From assembly GCF_014904735.1 (NCBI RefSeq), contig NZ_JACZCR010000040.1:62001-126000 (forward strand): a stretch of DNA of 64,000 nt. Reading direction: 5' to 3'. Of the stretch, positions 8,364 through 19,207 are shown piece by piece. This DNA comes from Microbulbifer hainanensis (lineage in GTDB: Bacteria; Pseudomonadota; Gammaproteobacteria; Pseudomonadales; Cellvibrionaceae). A program made the position numbers and the translations under genes. The stretch's first letter is position 1, and the number at the start of each line of letters is the position of its first letter. The notes under the pieces are model-generated. The model had not been told where the DNA came from. It did no database searches and saw only the letters and a program-made list of their open reading frames with translations.

Positions 8364-9467
8364 ATGGGAAACTGGCTGGTAACAATTCTTGCGCTCATAC
8401 TGCTTCTTGCGGTGTTGGACGGCGTGCGTCGCGCAATTCTGAAACAGCGCAACGCGATGAAGGTTTCGCGCAACCTGTCGCAGTCAATGCGGCGGGACAC
8501 CTATGCGGATGAGGAAGACGATATCCTCACGCCCGTGCGCAGTGCATCCGTTCCACAGGATGATGCTGATGATTACGTGGATCCGGAAGAAGAGGCCAAG
8601 CGCCGCCAGATAGCCGCGGAGCTGCCTGGCAGTGTGCGCGTGGTACAGCGGCGCGCGCTGGAGGATGCACTACAGGTCAACCGCCAGGTGCAACAGACTT
8701 TCCAGTCCTCGCGCAAACCGCTCGCCGGCAGCAGCGCGCAGCGGGAGGAGCCCGAGCAGACATCGCTGAACCTGGAAGACCAGGTTCCGACACTGATGGA
8801 TTCCGTGGTCGCTGAAGAAGATCGCCGCGAGCCGGAACTCAATGAGGCGGAAAGCCTCGAAGCCCTTAGAGAAACGCTGGAATCCGAACCGGAAACACTG
8901 ACTAATACACCGGTCCAGGACGCCCGGGAGCCCCGCATACAGCCGGAGCCCGGGGTGGCGACGACCCAGCGACGGGAAAAGAGGGCAGCGGTGAAAGACA
9001 CAACAAGAAAACCGCGGGAAAAATCCCCGGTCGAAGAAGTTCTGATCATCAACGTGATGGCGCCGGAAGGCGATCACTTCGAAGGCAATGACATCCTGCG
9101 GGTGATGATGGCCGCGAGCATGCGCTTCGGTGAAATGAATATCTTCCACTTCCACCAGGGCGGCAGCGACGATGGCCCAGTGGTCTTCAGTCTCGCCAAT
9201 ATGGTGGTGCCGGGTGTATTCGACCTGGCGCAGATGGAGGAATTCGTCACACCGGGCCTGAGCCTGTTCCTGGCACTGCCGATCGAGGGTGAGGCGATCA
9301 AGGCGTTCGAGCAGTTGCTCTCCACCTCGCGGCAGATCGCGGAGCTGCTCGGCGGCGAGCTGAAAGACGAGAATCGCAGTGTCTTCACCGCCCAGACTGC
9401 AGAGCACTACCGCCAGCGGGTGATGGAGTACCAGCGCCGCAAAGCACTGGCGCGGGCTCAGGCCTGA
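8364..9467 (+). CDS. zipA: Cell division protein ZipA
   Basis: A 367-residue division protein that tethers FtsZ to the inner membrane at the septum. An N-terminal membrane anchor (WLVTILALILLLAVLDGV) is followed by a charged linker and an acidic/Pro-rich low-complexity region (about 40-220). The globular FtsZ-binding domain starts near residue 223 (EEVLIINVMAPEG...FEGNDILRVMMAASMRFGEMNIFH) and runs nearly to the end. It lies 36 bases after smc and precedes ligA, the conserved gene order. Confidence 0.95.
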   Translation: MGNWLVTILALILLLAVLDGVRRAILKQRNAMKVSRNLSQSMRRDTYADEEDDILTPVRSASVPQDDADDYVDPEEEAKRRQIAAELPGSVRVVQRRALEDALQVNRQVQQTFQSSRKPLAGSSAQREEPEQTSLNLEDQVPTLMDSVVAEEDRREPELNEAESLEALRETLESEPETLTNTPVQDAREPRIQPEPGVATTQRREKRAAVKDTTRKPREKSPVEEVLIINVMAPEGDHFEGNDILRVMMAASMRFGEMNIFHFHQGGSDDGPVVFSLANMVVPGVFDLAQMEEFVTPGLSLFLALPIEGEAIKAFEQLLSTSRQIAELLGGELKDENRSVFTAQTAEHYRQRVMEYQRRKALARAQA

Positions 9468-9563
9468 CCCCCGTTTTATTGAATCTGACGGAGCGGCCTT
9501 CGGCCGCGATTGCACGTGCTCAGTGTTGAGCCGATCGCAGTTAGGGACGCTCCTGCAACCTGA

Positions 9564-11657
<2,094 letters not shown>

Positions 11658-11837
11658 CCGCGGTCACAGCCTCTGCAATTGAAAGTCGGACAGCGAATGC
11701 GGTCGGTTATTGATCGACATTTCATTTGCGATCCCGGTTATAGCTTTCTCGTTTTTTCACCGTTAAAGTGAAGCCCCAAGAATCTTTATTTGCCGGATGT
11801 TTTTTGTCCAGCAGCGCCGCCGCGAGGAAAAGCAATA

Positions 11838-12272
11838 GTGGTACAGGGCGATCAGGAATCCATTGTCTACGGATGTATCAAAGACAGTAACAGCCTCGCT
11901 GGTGGCGCCGATCGCCGGCGGGTAAACCGCGAGGCGGTGCTGGCGCTGCCCAGTGCCGATGAGTGGCCTTTCCTGTGCCGCGATATGTTTTCGATTCCCA
12001 CCATCAAGGTCAAATTGTCCCAGTACCAGACCGATGTCATCCACTTTGGTGCTTCCTATCGCGCCGTGGAATACGAATGGAATCACTGGATCCAGAAGTT
12101 TGAAGAGCTGCTGCGCAGCATGTACTGGGTATCGGCCACCGTTCACCTCGAGACCGAGCTCTCCGGTATCCACTCTTTTACCTGGGAGGCGGCGGGTCTC
12201 TATCACGAGCCCGGTAGCGGCGATATGCAGGTGCGTTGCGAGTGGACCCAGGAGGGGCGTGTCAGCGTCTGA
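11838..12272 (+). CDS. Hypothetical protein, 144 residues
   Basis: No recognised domain. The reading frame is open further upstream (TTG at 11790), but the GTG at 11838 has a GAGG ribosome-binding site at 11824-11827 and gives a clean N-terminus VVQGDQESIVYGCIKD. The protein is soluble with no signal or membrane segment. It is aromatic-rich in the middle (YRAVEYEWNHWIQKFEELL) and has a beta-like C-terminus (HSFTWEAAGLYHEPGSGDM). Codon use resembles its neighbours. It stands alone between ligA and an integral membrane gene. Confidence 0.6.
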   Translation: MVQGDQESIVYGCIKDSNSLAGGADRRRVNREAVLALPSADEWPFLCRDMFSIPTIKVKLSQYQTDVIHFGASYRAVEYEWNHWIQKFEELLRSMYWVSATVHLETELSGIHSFTWEAAGLYHEPGSGDMQVRCEWTQEGRVSV

Positions 12273-12363
12273 CCCCGCACTTTTCCGCGCCACTGCTATG
12301 CTGTACTGAGTGACAGGCCAGGGCGCTGCTGTGTGTCCGGCCCCGGGCTGGAGGGCAGACGGC

Positions 12364-12960
12364 GTGAGCGACGGAACTCCCGAATTCGCAACTCTCTACG
12401 CACATGTCCGCGTAATACTCGGTATCATTGTCGGCCTCGGGCTCACGCACCTGTTGCGCAATTTGGCGCGGTTGGTGGAGGAGCCTCGCGAGGACCGCCT
12501 TTACTGGGTGCACCTGATGTGGGCGGGGTTCGCAGTGCTCTACCTGCTCCATTTCTGGTGGTGGGAGTTCCGCTTCTCCCACACGACATTGATCAGTCTG
12601 CCGGTCTATCTCTACCTCATCGGCTATACGCTGCTGCTCTACCTGTTGTGCGCCTTGCTGTTCCCGGAAAAAAATTCCGAACCCAAGAATTATCGCGCGT
12701 TATTTTTATTGCGGCGCAAGTGGTTCTTCGGTGTGCTCGCCCTGATTTTCGCCGTCGATTTCGGCGATACCCTGCTGAAGGGCGGGGGCTATCTGGTGGA
12801 GCTGGGCAGCCTGTATGTGTATCGCAATATCCTGTTCATTGCCGCCTGCCTGGTAGCGCTGATCAGCACCAACCGTTTCTACCATGCCACGTTTGTAGTG
12901 CTGGCAATCATATTCCAGGTTTGCTGGTTGTTTATGGAATACTTTTTCAGTAATGCCTGA
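12364..12960 (+). CDS. Hypothetical integral membrane protein (about six TM segments)
   Basis: A 198-residue polytopic membrane protein of unknown function. The longer frame starts at 12310, but GTG at 12364 is preceded by GGAGG at 12350-12354 with 9-base spacing. Hydrophobic segments include VILGIIVGLGLTHLL, FAVLYLLHFWWWEF, LPVYLYLIGYTLLLYLLCALL, WFFGVLALIFAVDF, NILFIAACLVALI and FVVLAIIFQVCWLFME. A charged loop (EEPREDRLYW) follows TM1. No transport motif is visible. Confidence 0.65.
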   Translation: MSDGTPEFATLYAHVRVILGIIVGLGLTHLLRNLARLVEEPREDRLYWVHLMWAGFAVLYLLHFWWWEFRFSHTTLISLPVYLYLIGYTLLLYLLCALLFPEKNSEPKNYRALFLLRRKWFFGVLALIFAVDFGDTLLKGGGYLVELGSLYVYRNILFIAACLVALISTNRFYHATFVVLAIIFQVCWLFMEYFFSNA

Positions 12961-13071
12961 TTTTGGACTTGGCGTCACCGGTCTGCGGCGATAAGCTGTG
13001 AAACGTGATTCCACGCAGCGGCGCCGCCTGCTGAGCGGGTACGTGCGCCGAACCACCAATAAGGAGTTCCC

Positions 13072-13515
13072 ATGACCGCATATAAATCCCTGATTCTGGC
13101 CGGTGCGTTGGCCCTGGCGCCGTTTGTCAACGCCGCTGAGGACACGTCGTCGCAGATGATGTCGGAAGCGCCGGCAGATGCGAAGGTCTATATCATTTCT
13201 CCCAAAGACGGCGACACCGTGGGCAAGACCTTCAAGGTGCAGTTTGGCCTGTCCGGCATGGGCGTCGCTCCGGCGGGAGTCGATAAAAAGAATACCGGGC
13301 ACCACCACCTGCTGATTGATGTGGACTCCATGCCAGATATGACCAAGCCGCTGCCGTCCAACGAGCACGTGGTTCATTTCGGCGGTGGTCAGACTGAAAC
13401 TGAACTGACACTGCCGCCGGGCAAGCACACGCTGCAACTGGTTATGGGCAATTATCTGCATATCCCATTCAAGAACCCCGTAGTTTCCAAGAAGATTACC
13501 GTCAACGTTGAATGA
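13072..13515 (+). CDS. DUF4399 domain secreted protein
   Basis: A 147-residue exported protein with a signal peptide (about residues 1-21, ending FVNAAE). The mature part is a single DUF4399 domain: YIISPKDGDTVGKTFKVQFGLSGMGVAPAG, then GHHHLLIDVD, HVVHFGGGQTETELTLPPGKHTLQLVMG. The HHH cluster and HVVHF could bind a metal, which is inference. A good RBS (AAGGAG at 13061-13066) precedes the ATG. The role is unknown; the fold resembles an immunoglobulin-like beta sandwich. Confidence 0.78.
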   Translation: MTAYKSLILAGALALAPFVNAAEDTSSQMMSEAPADAKVYIISPKDGDTVGKTFKVQFGLSGMGVAPAGVDKKNTGHHHLLIDVDSMPDMTKPLPSNEHVVHFGGGQTETELTLPPGKHTLQLVMGNYLHIPFKNPVVSKKITVNVE

Positions 13516-13555
13516 GCCGCGCTGTGACAGCAGCATGCGGAAGATGGGTGAAACG

Positions 13556-14956
13556 ATGAGCAGTTCGAGCAAAGAGTTTCGCACCGAAAAAGACAGTCTG
13601 GGAGAGATTCAGGTACCGCAATGGGCGCTGTACGGCGCCCAGACCCAGCGGGCCCATGAGAACTTTCCCGTCAGTGGAGCGCCACTGCCGCCCGAGTTCA
13701 TTCACGCGGTAGTTTTGATTAAAAAATCCGCCGCGCAGGCCAACCGCGAACTCGGCCTGCTTGATGAAAAGATGGCGACGGCAATCGTGGCAGCCTGCGA
13801 TTCCCTGACGGAAGAGGACATCGCCACACACTTTCCCCTCGATGTTTTCCAGACTGGTTCCGGTACCAGCACGAATATGAACGTGAACGAAGTGCTGGCC
13901 CATATCGCCGCGCGCGAAAGCGGTCTCGATGTGGGAGCCAACGATCACGTCAACATGAGCCAGAGCAGCAACGATGTGATTCCCACTGCGATTCACGTCT
14001 CCGCATTGCTCGCCGTAAGGGATCAGTTGCTGCCGGCGTTGCGGCACCTGCACGCAAAATTGTGTGACAGGGCAGCCTCACTCGGCGATGTGGTGAAAAC
14101 CGGGCGCACCCACCTGATGGATGCGCTCCCGCTGACACTTGAGCAGGAAATTCACGCTTGGGCGGGGCAGATCGAACTCTGCCGCGAGCGTATCCGCGGC
14201 ACCCTGCCACGGTTGTCGCAGGTAGCCCAGGGCGGCACGGCGATTGGCACCGGCCTCAATGCGCATCCGCAATTTGCCGAGCTGTTTGCGCAGAAGCTCA
14301 GTGCCAACAGCACCCAGCAGTTCCGCCCGGCGGACAACCTGTTTGCAGCGATTGCCAGCCAGGACACGGCGGTGGAATTATCGGGCCAGCTTCGGGTGTT
14401 GGCGGTGGCGCTGATGAAAATCTCCAACGACCTGCGCTGGATGAACAGCGGCCCCCTGGCGGGGCTGGCGGAAATCGAGCTGCAGGCACTGCAGCCGGGC
14501 AGCAGTATCATGCCGGGCAAGGTGAACCCGGTCATTGCCGAATCTTCAGCAATGGTGGCCGCCCGGGTAATGGGAAACGACGTGACGATCGGCGTGGCGG
14601 GTCAGAGTGGAAATTTTCAACTGAACGTCATGTTGCCGCTGGTTGCACACACGCTGCTGGAAAGTATCCGGCTGCTCGGAAATGCCGCCCAGTTAGTGGC
14701 AGACAAGGCGATTGACGGTTTTACCGTTAACCGGGAGCATATAGAGGAAGCGCTGTCTCGCAATCCGATTTTGGTGACGGCTCTGAATCCGGTCATCGGT
14801 TACGCCAAAGCTGCGGAAATCGCCAAAGAGGCCTATCGCAGCCACCGCCCGGTACTCGATGTCGCACGGGAAATGACTGACCTCGACGAAGAAGCGTTAA
14901 AAAAACTGCTGGACCCTGCGAAGTTGGCGCAGGGGGGAATCGTCAAGGGGGAGTGA
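13556..14956 (+). CDS. fumC: Class II fumarate hydratase FumC
   Basis: A 466-residue fumarase C, which interconverts fumarate and L-malate in the TCA cycle without an iron-sulfur cluster. The length matches the family (E. coli 467). Motifs: TGSGTSTNMNVNEV, HVNMSQSSNDVIPTA, GRTHLMDALPLTL, and the signature GSSIMPGKVNPV with the catalytic loop. The frame is open upstream to 13508, but ATG 13556 (GGTGA just upstream) gives the usual N-terminus. This class is oxygen-stable and commonly induced under oxidative or iron-limiting conditions. Confidence 0.95.
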   Translation: MSSSSKEFRTEKDSLGEIQVPQWALYGAQTQRAHENFPVSGAPLPPEFIHAVVLIKKSAAQANRELGLLDEKMATAIVAACDSLTEEDIATHFPLDVFQTGSGTSTNMNVNEVLAHIAARESGLDVGANDHVNMSQSSNDVIPTAIHVSALLAVRDQLLPALRHLHAKLCDRAASLGDVVKTGRTHLMDALPLTLEQEIHAWAGQIELCRERIRGTLPRLSQVAQGGTAIGTGLNAHPQFAELFAQKLSANSTQQFRPADNLFAAIASQDTAVELSGQLRVLAVALMKISNDLRWMNSGPLAGLAEIELQALQPGSSIMPGKVNPVIAESSAMVAARVMGNDVTIGVAGQSGNFQLNVMLPLVAHTLLESIRLLGNAAQLVADKAIDGFTVNREHIEEALSRNPILVTALNPVIGYAKAAEIAKEAYRSHRPVLDVAREMTDLDEEALKKLLDPAKLAQGGIVKGE

Positions 14957-14974
14957 GCGTTGTGTCCTGAGTGT

Positions 14975-15005
14975 AATTGCCCTGCACTACGACAGCAGGG
15001 CAATT
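14975..15005. terminator. Hairpin between fumC and the convergent micro-ORF
   Basis: AATTGCCCTGC and GCAGGGCAATT form a perfect 11-bp stem with a 9-base loop, starting 18 bases after the fumC stop. No T run follows on either strand. The hairpin overlaps the 3' end of the minus-strand micro-ORF, whose stop codon lies in the loop. Confidence 0.55.
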
Positions 15006-15109
15006 CCCAGCAATATTGCCACCATCAATGCGGCAAGACACTCGATCAGGGTAAACAGATGCCGTACGGTGATGCGGTCCTCGCGTCGGTACAATAGTTT
15101 CCTGCCCAT
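14987..15109 (-). CDS. Small membrane protein, 40 residues
   Basis: Below usual ORF length cut-offs. Starting at ATG 15109, a near-ideal ribosome-binding site GGGAGG lies five bases upstream on the minus strand. The product begins MGRKLLYRREDRITVRHLF, followed by one hydrophobic helix (LAALMVAILLGIALLS): a basic cytoplasmic N-terminus with a single membrane span. This layout is typical of functional bacterial small membrane proteins. It is convergent with fumC and divergent from the small membrane gene at 15250. Function unknown. Confidence 0.6.
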   Translation of the reverse strand: MGRKLLYRREDRITVRHLFTLIECLAALMVAILLGIALLS

Positions 15110-15249
15110 TTAAACCTCCCGCGGCGTTGACAGGAAGCGGACTTTACCGCACGATTCCGCGCCGCATCGGTCTATCTATCCTTGAAGGATAGTGTGGCAG
15201 TTTTATGCCGACCAATTGTTCACTTTTTGTAACCAACGCAGTGGATCTC

Positions 15250-15453
15250 ATGGCCAAGAAAAGTCGACGTTCGTTTATTACCAGTGTGCTCGCCTGTGTC
15301 GCCTTCGTGATTGCGGCCGTCTGGAGTTGGGATCTGCCAATTGAAGATATCGCCTCCTACGCGGCGGTACTGTTGATTCTACTTTTGGTGATCATAGTTG
15401 CCGCGCTGGGTTTCGGCGCACTGCTGAATTGGTTGCGCAGGCGCAAGAAGTAA
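15250..15453 (+). CDS. Small integral membrane protein, 67 residues
   Basis: Two hydrophobic helices (FITSVLACVAFVIAAVWSW and YAAVLLILLLVIIVAALGFGALL) between a basic N-terminus (MAKKSRRS) and a basic C-terminus (NWLRRRKK), so both ends are probably cytoplasmic. An upstream ATG at 15205 is in frame and cannot be excluded. No family recognised. Together with the 40-residue micro-ORF on the opposite strand it forms a divergent pair of tiny membrane proteins. Confidence 0.6.
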   Translation: MAKKSRRSFITSVLACVAFVIAAVWSWDLPIEDIASYAAVLLILLLVIIVAALGFGALLNWLRRRKK

Positions 15454-15589
15454 ATGGGCGGTTCCGGAAACGCACGGGACCTGTCTATGGCCGTGATCCG
15501 CTGCGGTGCTCGTCGCAGTGTCCAAGGCGCTTGTCCCGGCGGCTGCTTGCAGTTGCCGGCCTGCCGCGATTGTTGAGGTAGTTGACCGA

Positions 15590-16660
15590 ATGCCCGTGTC
15601 GGAAGAGGATATCCGCATCCCCATTGCCTACCTCGAGCGATTGCTGGAGGAGGCGGCCCGGCATGGCTGTGACCGCAATGAACTGCTGGCTTCGGTAGGC
15701 ATCGAAGCCAGTGAACTAGAGGGCACAGCCGCTTTCTCCGCAATCAAATACGGTCGTCTGTACCAGCGTGTGATGTGGCAGGTACAGGATGAGTGGTTTG
15801 GCATGCTGAGCGGTGGCCGGGTGCGCTCGGGATCGTTCCGGCTGCTGTGCCTGACGGTCGTCAACTGCGCAACCGTGCGTCAGGCCATAGCGCGCAGTGC
15901 CGAATTCATGGAAATCTGCCGCGGTTTCAAGGTGAAGCCGGTTTTCGAACCTGCATCAGGCGGTCGCGAGCGAGTGGCCATTCGCGGTATCAGCTCCCTG
16001 AAAGAAGGGGAGTTTGATGCGCTGATTCGGGAGACGAGCCCCGGTGTTATCCGCACTACGCTGGCGGTGTGGCACCGTTTCTACTGCTGGCTGGTAGGTC
16101 GGGAAATTCCCCTGGCCCGGTTGCACTTCTCCTTTCCCTGCCCGGAAGAATTCCGCACTCTGGCACAGAGTGAGGCCGGTGAGCTGCTTTTTGACCAGCC
16201 CGTCAATGCGCTCGAATACGACAGTCGCTACCTCGATTACCCAATCGTACAGAATCCACAGACGCTGGAAGACTTTATCCGTACCGCACCGTATCACCTG
16301 GTGATCAGCGACGGCAGTGCCAACAGTATCAAGACCAAGGTAAAGACCATCCTCAACCGGGATGTGAGCGAGTCGATGCCGTCGGCGGAGGTTGTCGCGG
16401 AGCGTCTCAATATGTCGGTGACGACCCTGCGCCGGCGGCTGCAGAATGAGGGGACCTCTTACCAGAAGTTGAAAGATGAGTGTCGCATGGAGGCCGCTTT
16501 CCACTATCTCAGCTGTCCCGACCTGTCCAACGGACAGATTGCTGAAATGCTCGGTTTCGACGAATCCAGCGCATTTTTCCGCGCCTTCAAGAAATGGACC
16601 GGGGTTACGCCCGGAGAATATCGCAAGAGTGGTCGCCCGCTTGTCAGTGACGCAAACTGA
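15590..16660 (+). CDS. AraC family transcriptional regulator
   Basis: A 356-residue regulator of the type with an N-terminal ligand-sensing domain (AraC_binding_2/PF12625-like, residues 10-200: IPIAYLERLLEEAARHGCDRNELLASVGI) and a C-terminal double helix-turn-helix (about 255-350: SAEVVAERLNMSVTTLRRRL, then QIAEMLGFDESSAFFRAFKKWTGVTPGEYR). ATG 15590 is preceded by GAGG; the frame is open further upstream to 15506. It is followed in the same direction by an acyl-CoA dehydrogenase, so fatty-acid-related control is plausible, but this is inference from position. Confidence 0.88.
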   Translation: MPVSEEDIRIPIAYLERLLEEAARHGCDRNELLASVGIEASELEGTAAFSAIKYGRLYQRVMWQVQDEWFGMLSGGRVRSGSFRLLCLTVVNCATVRQAIARSAEFMEICRGFKVKPVFEPASGGRERVAIRGISSLKEGEFDALIRETSPGVIRTTLAVWHRFYCWLVGREIPLARLHFSFPCPEEFRTLAQSEAGELLFDQPVNALEYDSRYLDYPIVQNPQTLEDFIRTAPYHLVISDGSANSIKTKVKTILNRDVSESMPSAEVVAERLNMSVTTLRRRLQNEGTSYQKLKDECRMEAAFHYLSCPDLSNGQIAEMLGFDESSAFFRAFKKWTGVTPGEYRKSGRPLVSDAN

Positions 16661-16841
16661 CTGAAAATCCCGCCTTTTTTTCGCTGAGCCGCCCCGTTTT
16701 GTCATCGCTTTGGACTGATTTCGCCATAGAGCGAGTTGGCGGCTTGCTACTATGATGAACCAATCGCAAGAATCAGTCACAAGTCTGACCGGCCGGTTTC
16801 CCGGCGGGTCGGCAAAAAAGTAGAGAGTTGAGGGTAGCAGG

Positions 16842-18635
16842 ATGACCGATATCAAGATTCCATTGCGCGACATGCGCTTCGCCATGCGCGAACTGCTGGA
16901 CTGGGACCAACACTACGCGTCCCTGGGCTACGAGGAAGCGACTCCGGATCTGGTCGATGCCATCCTGGAAGAGGGCTCCAAGTTTTGTGAAAACGTACTG
17001 GCGCCGCTGAACCAGATCGGCGACCAGCAGGGCTGCACCTGGAAAGACGGCGAGGTCACCACGCCGGAAGGATTCAAAGAAGCCTACCAGCAATTCGTCG
17101 AGGCGGGCTGGCCTTCTCTGGCACACGATCCCCATCACGGTGGCCAGGGCCTGCCGCCGTCACTGGGTACCGTGATGAGCGAGATGGTGGGCACCGCGAA
17201 CTGGTCCTGGGGTATGTACCCGGGCCTGTCCCACGGCGCCATGAATACGCTGGAAGCCCACGGTACTGACGAGCAGAAAGATACCTATCTGACCAAGCTG
17301 GTAGAGGGTACCTGGACCGGCACCATGTGCCTGACCGAGCCGCACTGTGGTACCGACCTGGGCATTCTGCGCACCAAGGCTGAGCCGAATGCCGACGGTT
17401 CCTATGCCATTAGCGGTACCAAGATTTTCATCTCTGCCGGTGAGCACGATATGGCGGAGAACATCGTCCATATCGTACTGGCACGCCTGCCCGATGCACC
17501 GGCCGGTACCAAGGGGATCTCCCTGTTTATCGTGCCCAAGTTCCTGCCCAATGCCGACGGTTCCATCGGCGAGCGCAACGGCGTTGCCTGCGGTTCCCTG
17601 GAGCACAAAATGGGTATTCACGGCAACGCGACCGCCGTGCTGAACTTTGACGGTGCCAAAGGCTACCTGATCGGCCCGCCGAACAAGGGCCTGAACTGCA
17701 TGTTCACCTTTATGAACACTGCGCGCCTGGGTACTGCCCTGCAGGGCCTGGCGCACGCGGAAGCGGGCTTCCAGAAATCCCTGGCCTACGCCAAGGATCG
17801 CCTGCAGATGCGTTCCCTGTCCGGACCGAAAAACCCCGATGGTGCCGCCGACCCGATTATCGTGCACCCGGATGTTCGCCGCATGTTGCTGACCCAGAAG
17901 GCGTTTGCCGAGGGTGGCCGTATGCTGATCCTGCTGTGTGCACAGCAGGTAGACCGCCTGCAGAAAGGCAGCGACGAAGACAAGAAGGAAGCCGACGAGC
18001 TGCTGGCATTCCTGACTCCGATCGCCAAGGCTTTCCTGACCGAGACCGGTTTTGAATCCGCCAACCTGGGTATGCAGTGCTTTGGTGGTCACGGCTATAT
18101 CGCCGAGTGGGGCATGGAGCAGAACGTGCGCGACGCGCGTATTTCCACCATCTACGAAGGTACCACCGGTATTCAGGCGCTTGACCTGCTGGGTCGTAAG
18201 GTCCTTATGACCCAGGGCGAATCACTGCGTCGTTTCACCAAGATGGTGCATAAATTCTGCCAGGCGGAAATCGACACTGAAGCACTGGCTCCGTACGTCA
18301 CCAAGCTGCAGGAACTGAACAAGCAGTGGGGCGAGCTGACGATGCACGTCGGTGCCAAGGCGATGGAGAACCCGGACGAAGTAGGTGCGGCTTCTGTCGA
18401 TTACCTGATGTATTCCGGTTACGCTGTGGAAGCTTTCCTGTGGGCGCGCGCTGCAAAAGTGGCTAACGACAAGCTGGCTGCCGGCGAGGGCGAAGCGGAA
18501 TTCTACCGCGCCAAACTGGCGACCGCGCGTTTCTACTTCGATCGCATCCTGCCGCGCACGGCGACCCATGCCGCGGCAATGCAGAGCGGTGCGGACAACC
18601 TGATGGAACTGGACGCCGAACACTTCGCGTTCTAA
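16842..18635 (+). CDS. Acyl-CoA dehydrogenase, long form with C-terminal domain
   Basis: A 597-residue FAD-dependent acyl-CoA dehydrogenase that introduces the trans-2 double bond in beta-oxidation. The N-terminal extension, middle beta domain (CLTEPHCGTDLG, GTKIFISAGEHD) and C-terminal helical domain are followed by the extra ACDH_C module (about 470-590) of the roughly 600-residue subfamily. The catalytic base is Glu439 in STIYEGTTGIQALDL. RBS-like GAGGGTAGCAGG precedes the ATG. With fadD and an SCP2-like protein downstream, it belongs to a lipid catabolism block. The exact chain-length specificity cannot be read from sequence. Confidence 0.93.
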   Translation: MTDIKIPLRDMRFAMRELLDWDQHYASLGYEEATPDLVDAILEEGSKFCENVLAPLNQIGDQQGCTWKDGEVTTPEGFKEAYQQFVEAGWPSLAHDPHHGGQGLPPSLGTVMSEMVGTANWSWGMYPGLSHGAMNTLEAHGTDEQKDTYLTKLVEGTWTGTMCLTEPHCGTDLGILRTKAEPNADGSYAISGTKIFISAGEHDMAENIVHIVLARLPDAPAGTKGISLFIVPKFLPNADGSIGERNGVACGSLEHKMGIHGNATAVLNFDGAKGYLIGPPNKGLNCMFTFMNTARLGTALQGLAHAEAGFQKSLAYAKDRLQMRSLSGPKNPDGAADPIIVHPDVRRMLLTQKAFAEGGRMLILLCAQQVDRLQKGSDEDKKEADELLAFLTPIAKAFLTETGFESANLGMQCFGGHGYIAEWGMEQNVRDARISTIYEGTTGIQALDLLGRKVLMTQGESLRRFTKMVHKFCQAEIDTEALAPYVTKLQELNKQWGELTMHVGAKAMENPDEVGAASVDYLMYSGYAVEAFLWARAAKVANDKLAAGEGEAEFYRAKLATARFYFDRILPRTATHAAAMQSGADNLMELDAEHFAF

Positions 18636-18648
18636 ATCCATTCACTGT

Positions 18649-18679
18649 AAAAAACCGCCGGTTCGCCGGCGGTTTTTTT
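18649..18679 (+). terminator. Terminator after the acyl-CoA dehydrogenase gene
   Basis: AAAACCGCCGG-TTC-GCCGGCGGTTTTTTT: a GC-rich stem with an eight-base class T run, 14 bases after the stop codon. Confidence 0.93.
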
Positions 18680-18693
18680 GTGGAGTAGATCCT

Positions 18694-19011
18694 ATGCAGT
18701 TGCCGGATCAGACGGTAGCTCGTTTGCAGCGCCTCCCTTGTTTGCACCCAGGCACTCGGGTACAGTTCCGGCTGCCCGATGCCAGCGATTTTTACGTGCT
18801 CGTATCGCAGCAGGAGGGCGGCAGCGCGGCGGTTTCGCACCACGGTGAGGCAGAAAATCCGGCTTTGGTTCTGGAAATGTCAAATGCCACACTTGGTGCT
18901 ATATTGGATGGCCGTTTAAGCGCCCGCCATGCATTTCTACTTGGCGATATCCGGTATACCGGTGACAGGGACCTGGCAGCTGCGCTGGCCGACCTGTTCC
19001 CTGCGGCATAG
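18694..19011 (+). CDS. Small SCP2 sterol-carrier-like protein
   Basis: A 105-residue soluble protein whose C-terminal half (ALVLEMSNATLGAILDGRLSARHAFLLGDIRYTGD) has the SCP2 pattern: a hydrophobic strand, a helix, then a 'G.I...GD' turn. SCP2 folds bind lipids or acyl-CoA in a hydrophobic tunnel. It is shorter than most SCP2 proteins, so it may be a minimal form. Its position between an acyl-CoA dehydrogenase and fadD supports a lipid-handling role. Family call is moderate. Confidence 0.6.
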   Translation: MQLPDQTVARLQRLPCLHPGTRVQFRLPDASDFYVLVSQQEGGSAAVSHHGEAENPALVLEMSNATLGAILDGRLSARHAFLLGDIRYTGDRDLAAALADLFPAA

Positions 19012-19135
19012 ATAGCCACACAATCAGTTCAACCGCACTTTCCGGCAGCGGCTTTGAATAATCACAATCTGTCCGGACGTACAGCCCAATAAGATCAAAC
19101 AGAAACGGCTGTACAGAAACAAACAATAATTAAGT

Positions 19136-19145
19136 GTCCGCGGAC
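19136..19145. promoter_or_regulatory. Palindrome in the fadD upstream region
   Basis: GTCCGCGGAC is a perfect 10-bp palindrome about 60 bases before the fadD start. Related TGTCCGGACGTACA lies at about 19072 and CGGACAGG at about 19172, and ACAGAAAC occurs twice near 19100. These could be operator elements; no known regulator motif matches clearly. Confidence 0.3.
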
Positions 19146-19207
19146 TTCCGCTGTGCGGTTGGTCTATATAACGGACAGGCGACAACAACAGGACTGGGAG
19201 AAGACAG

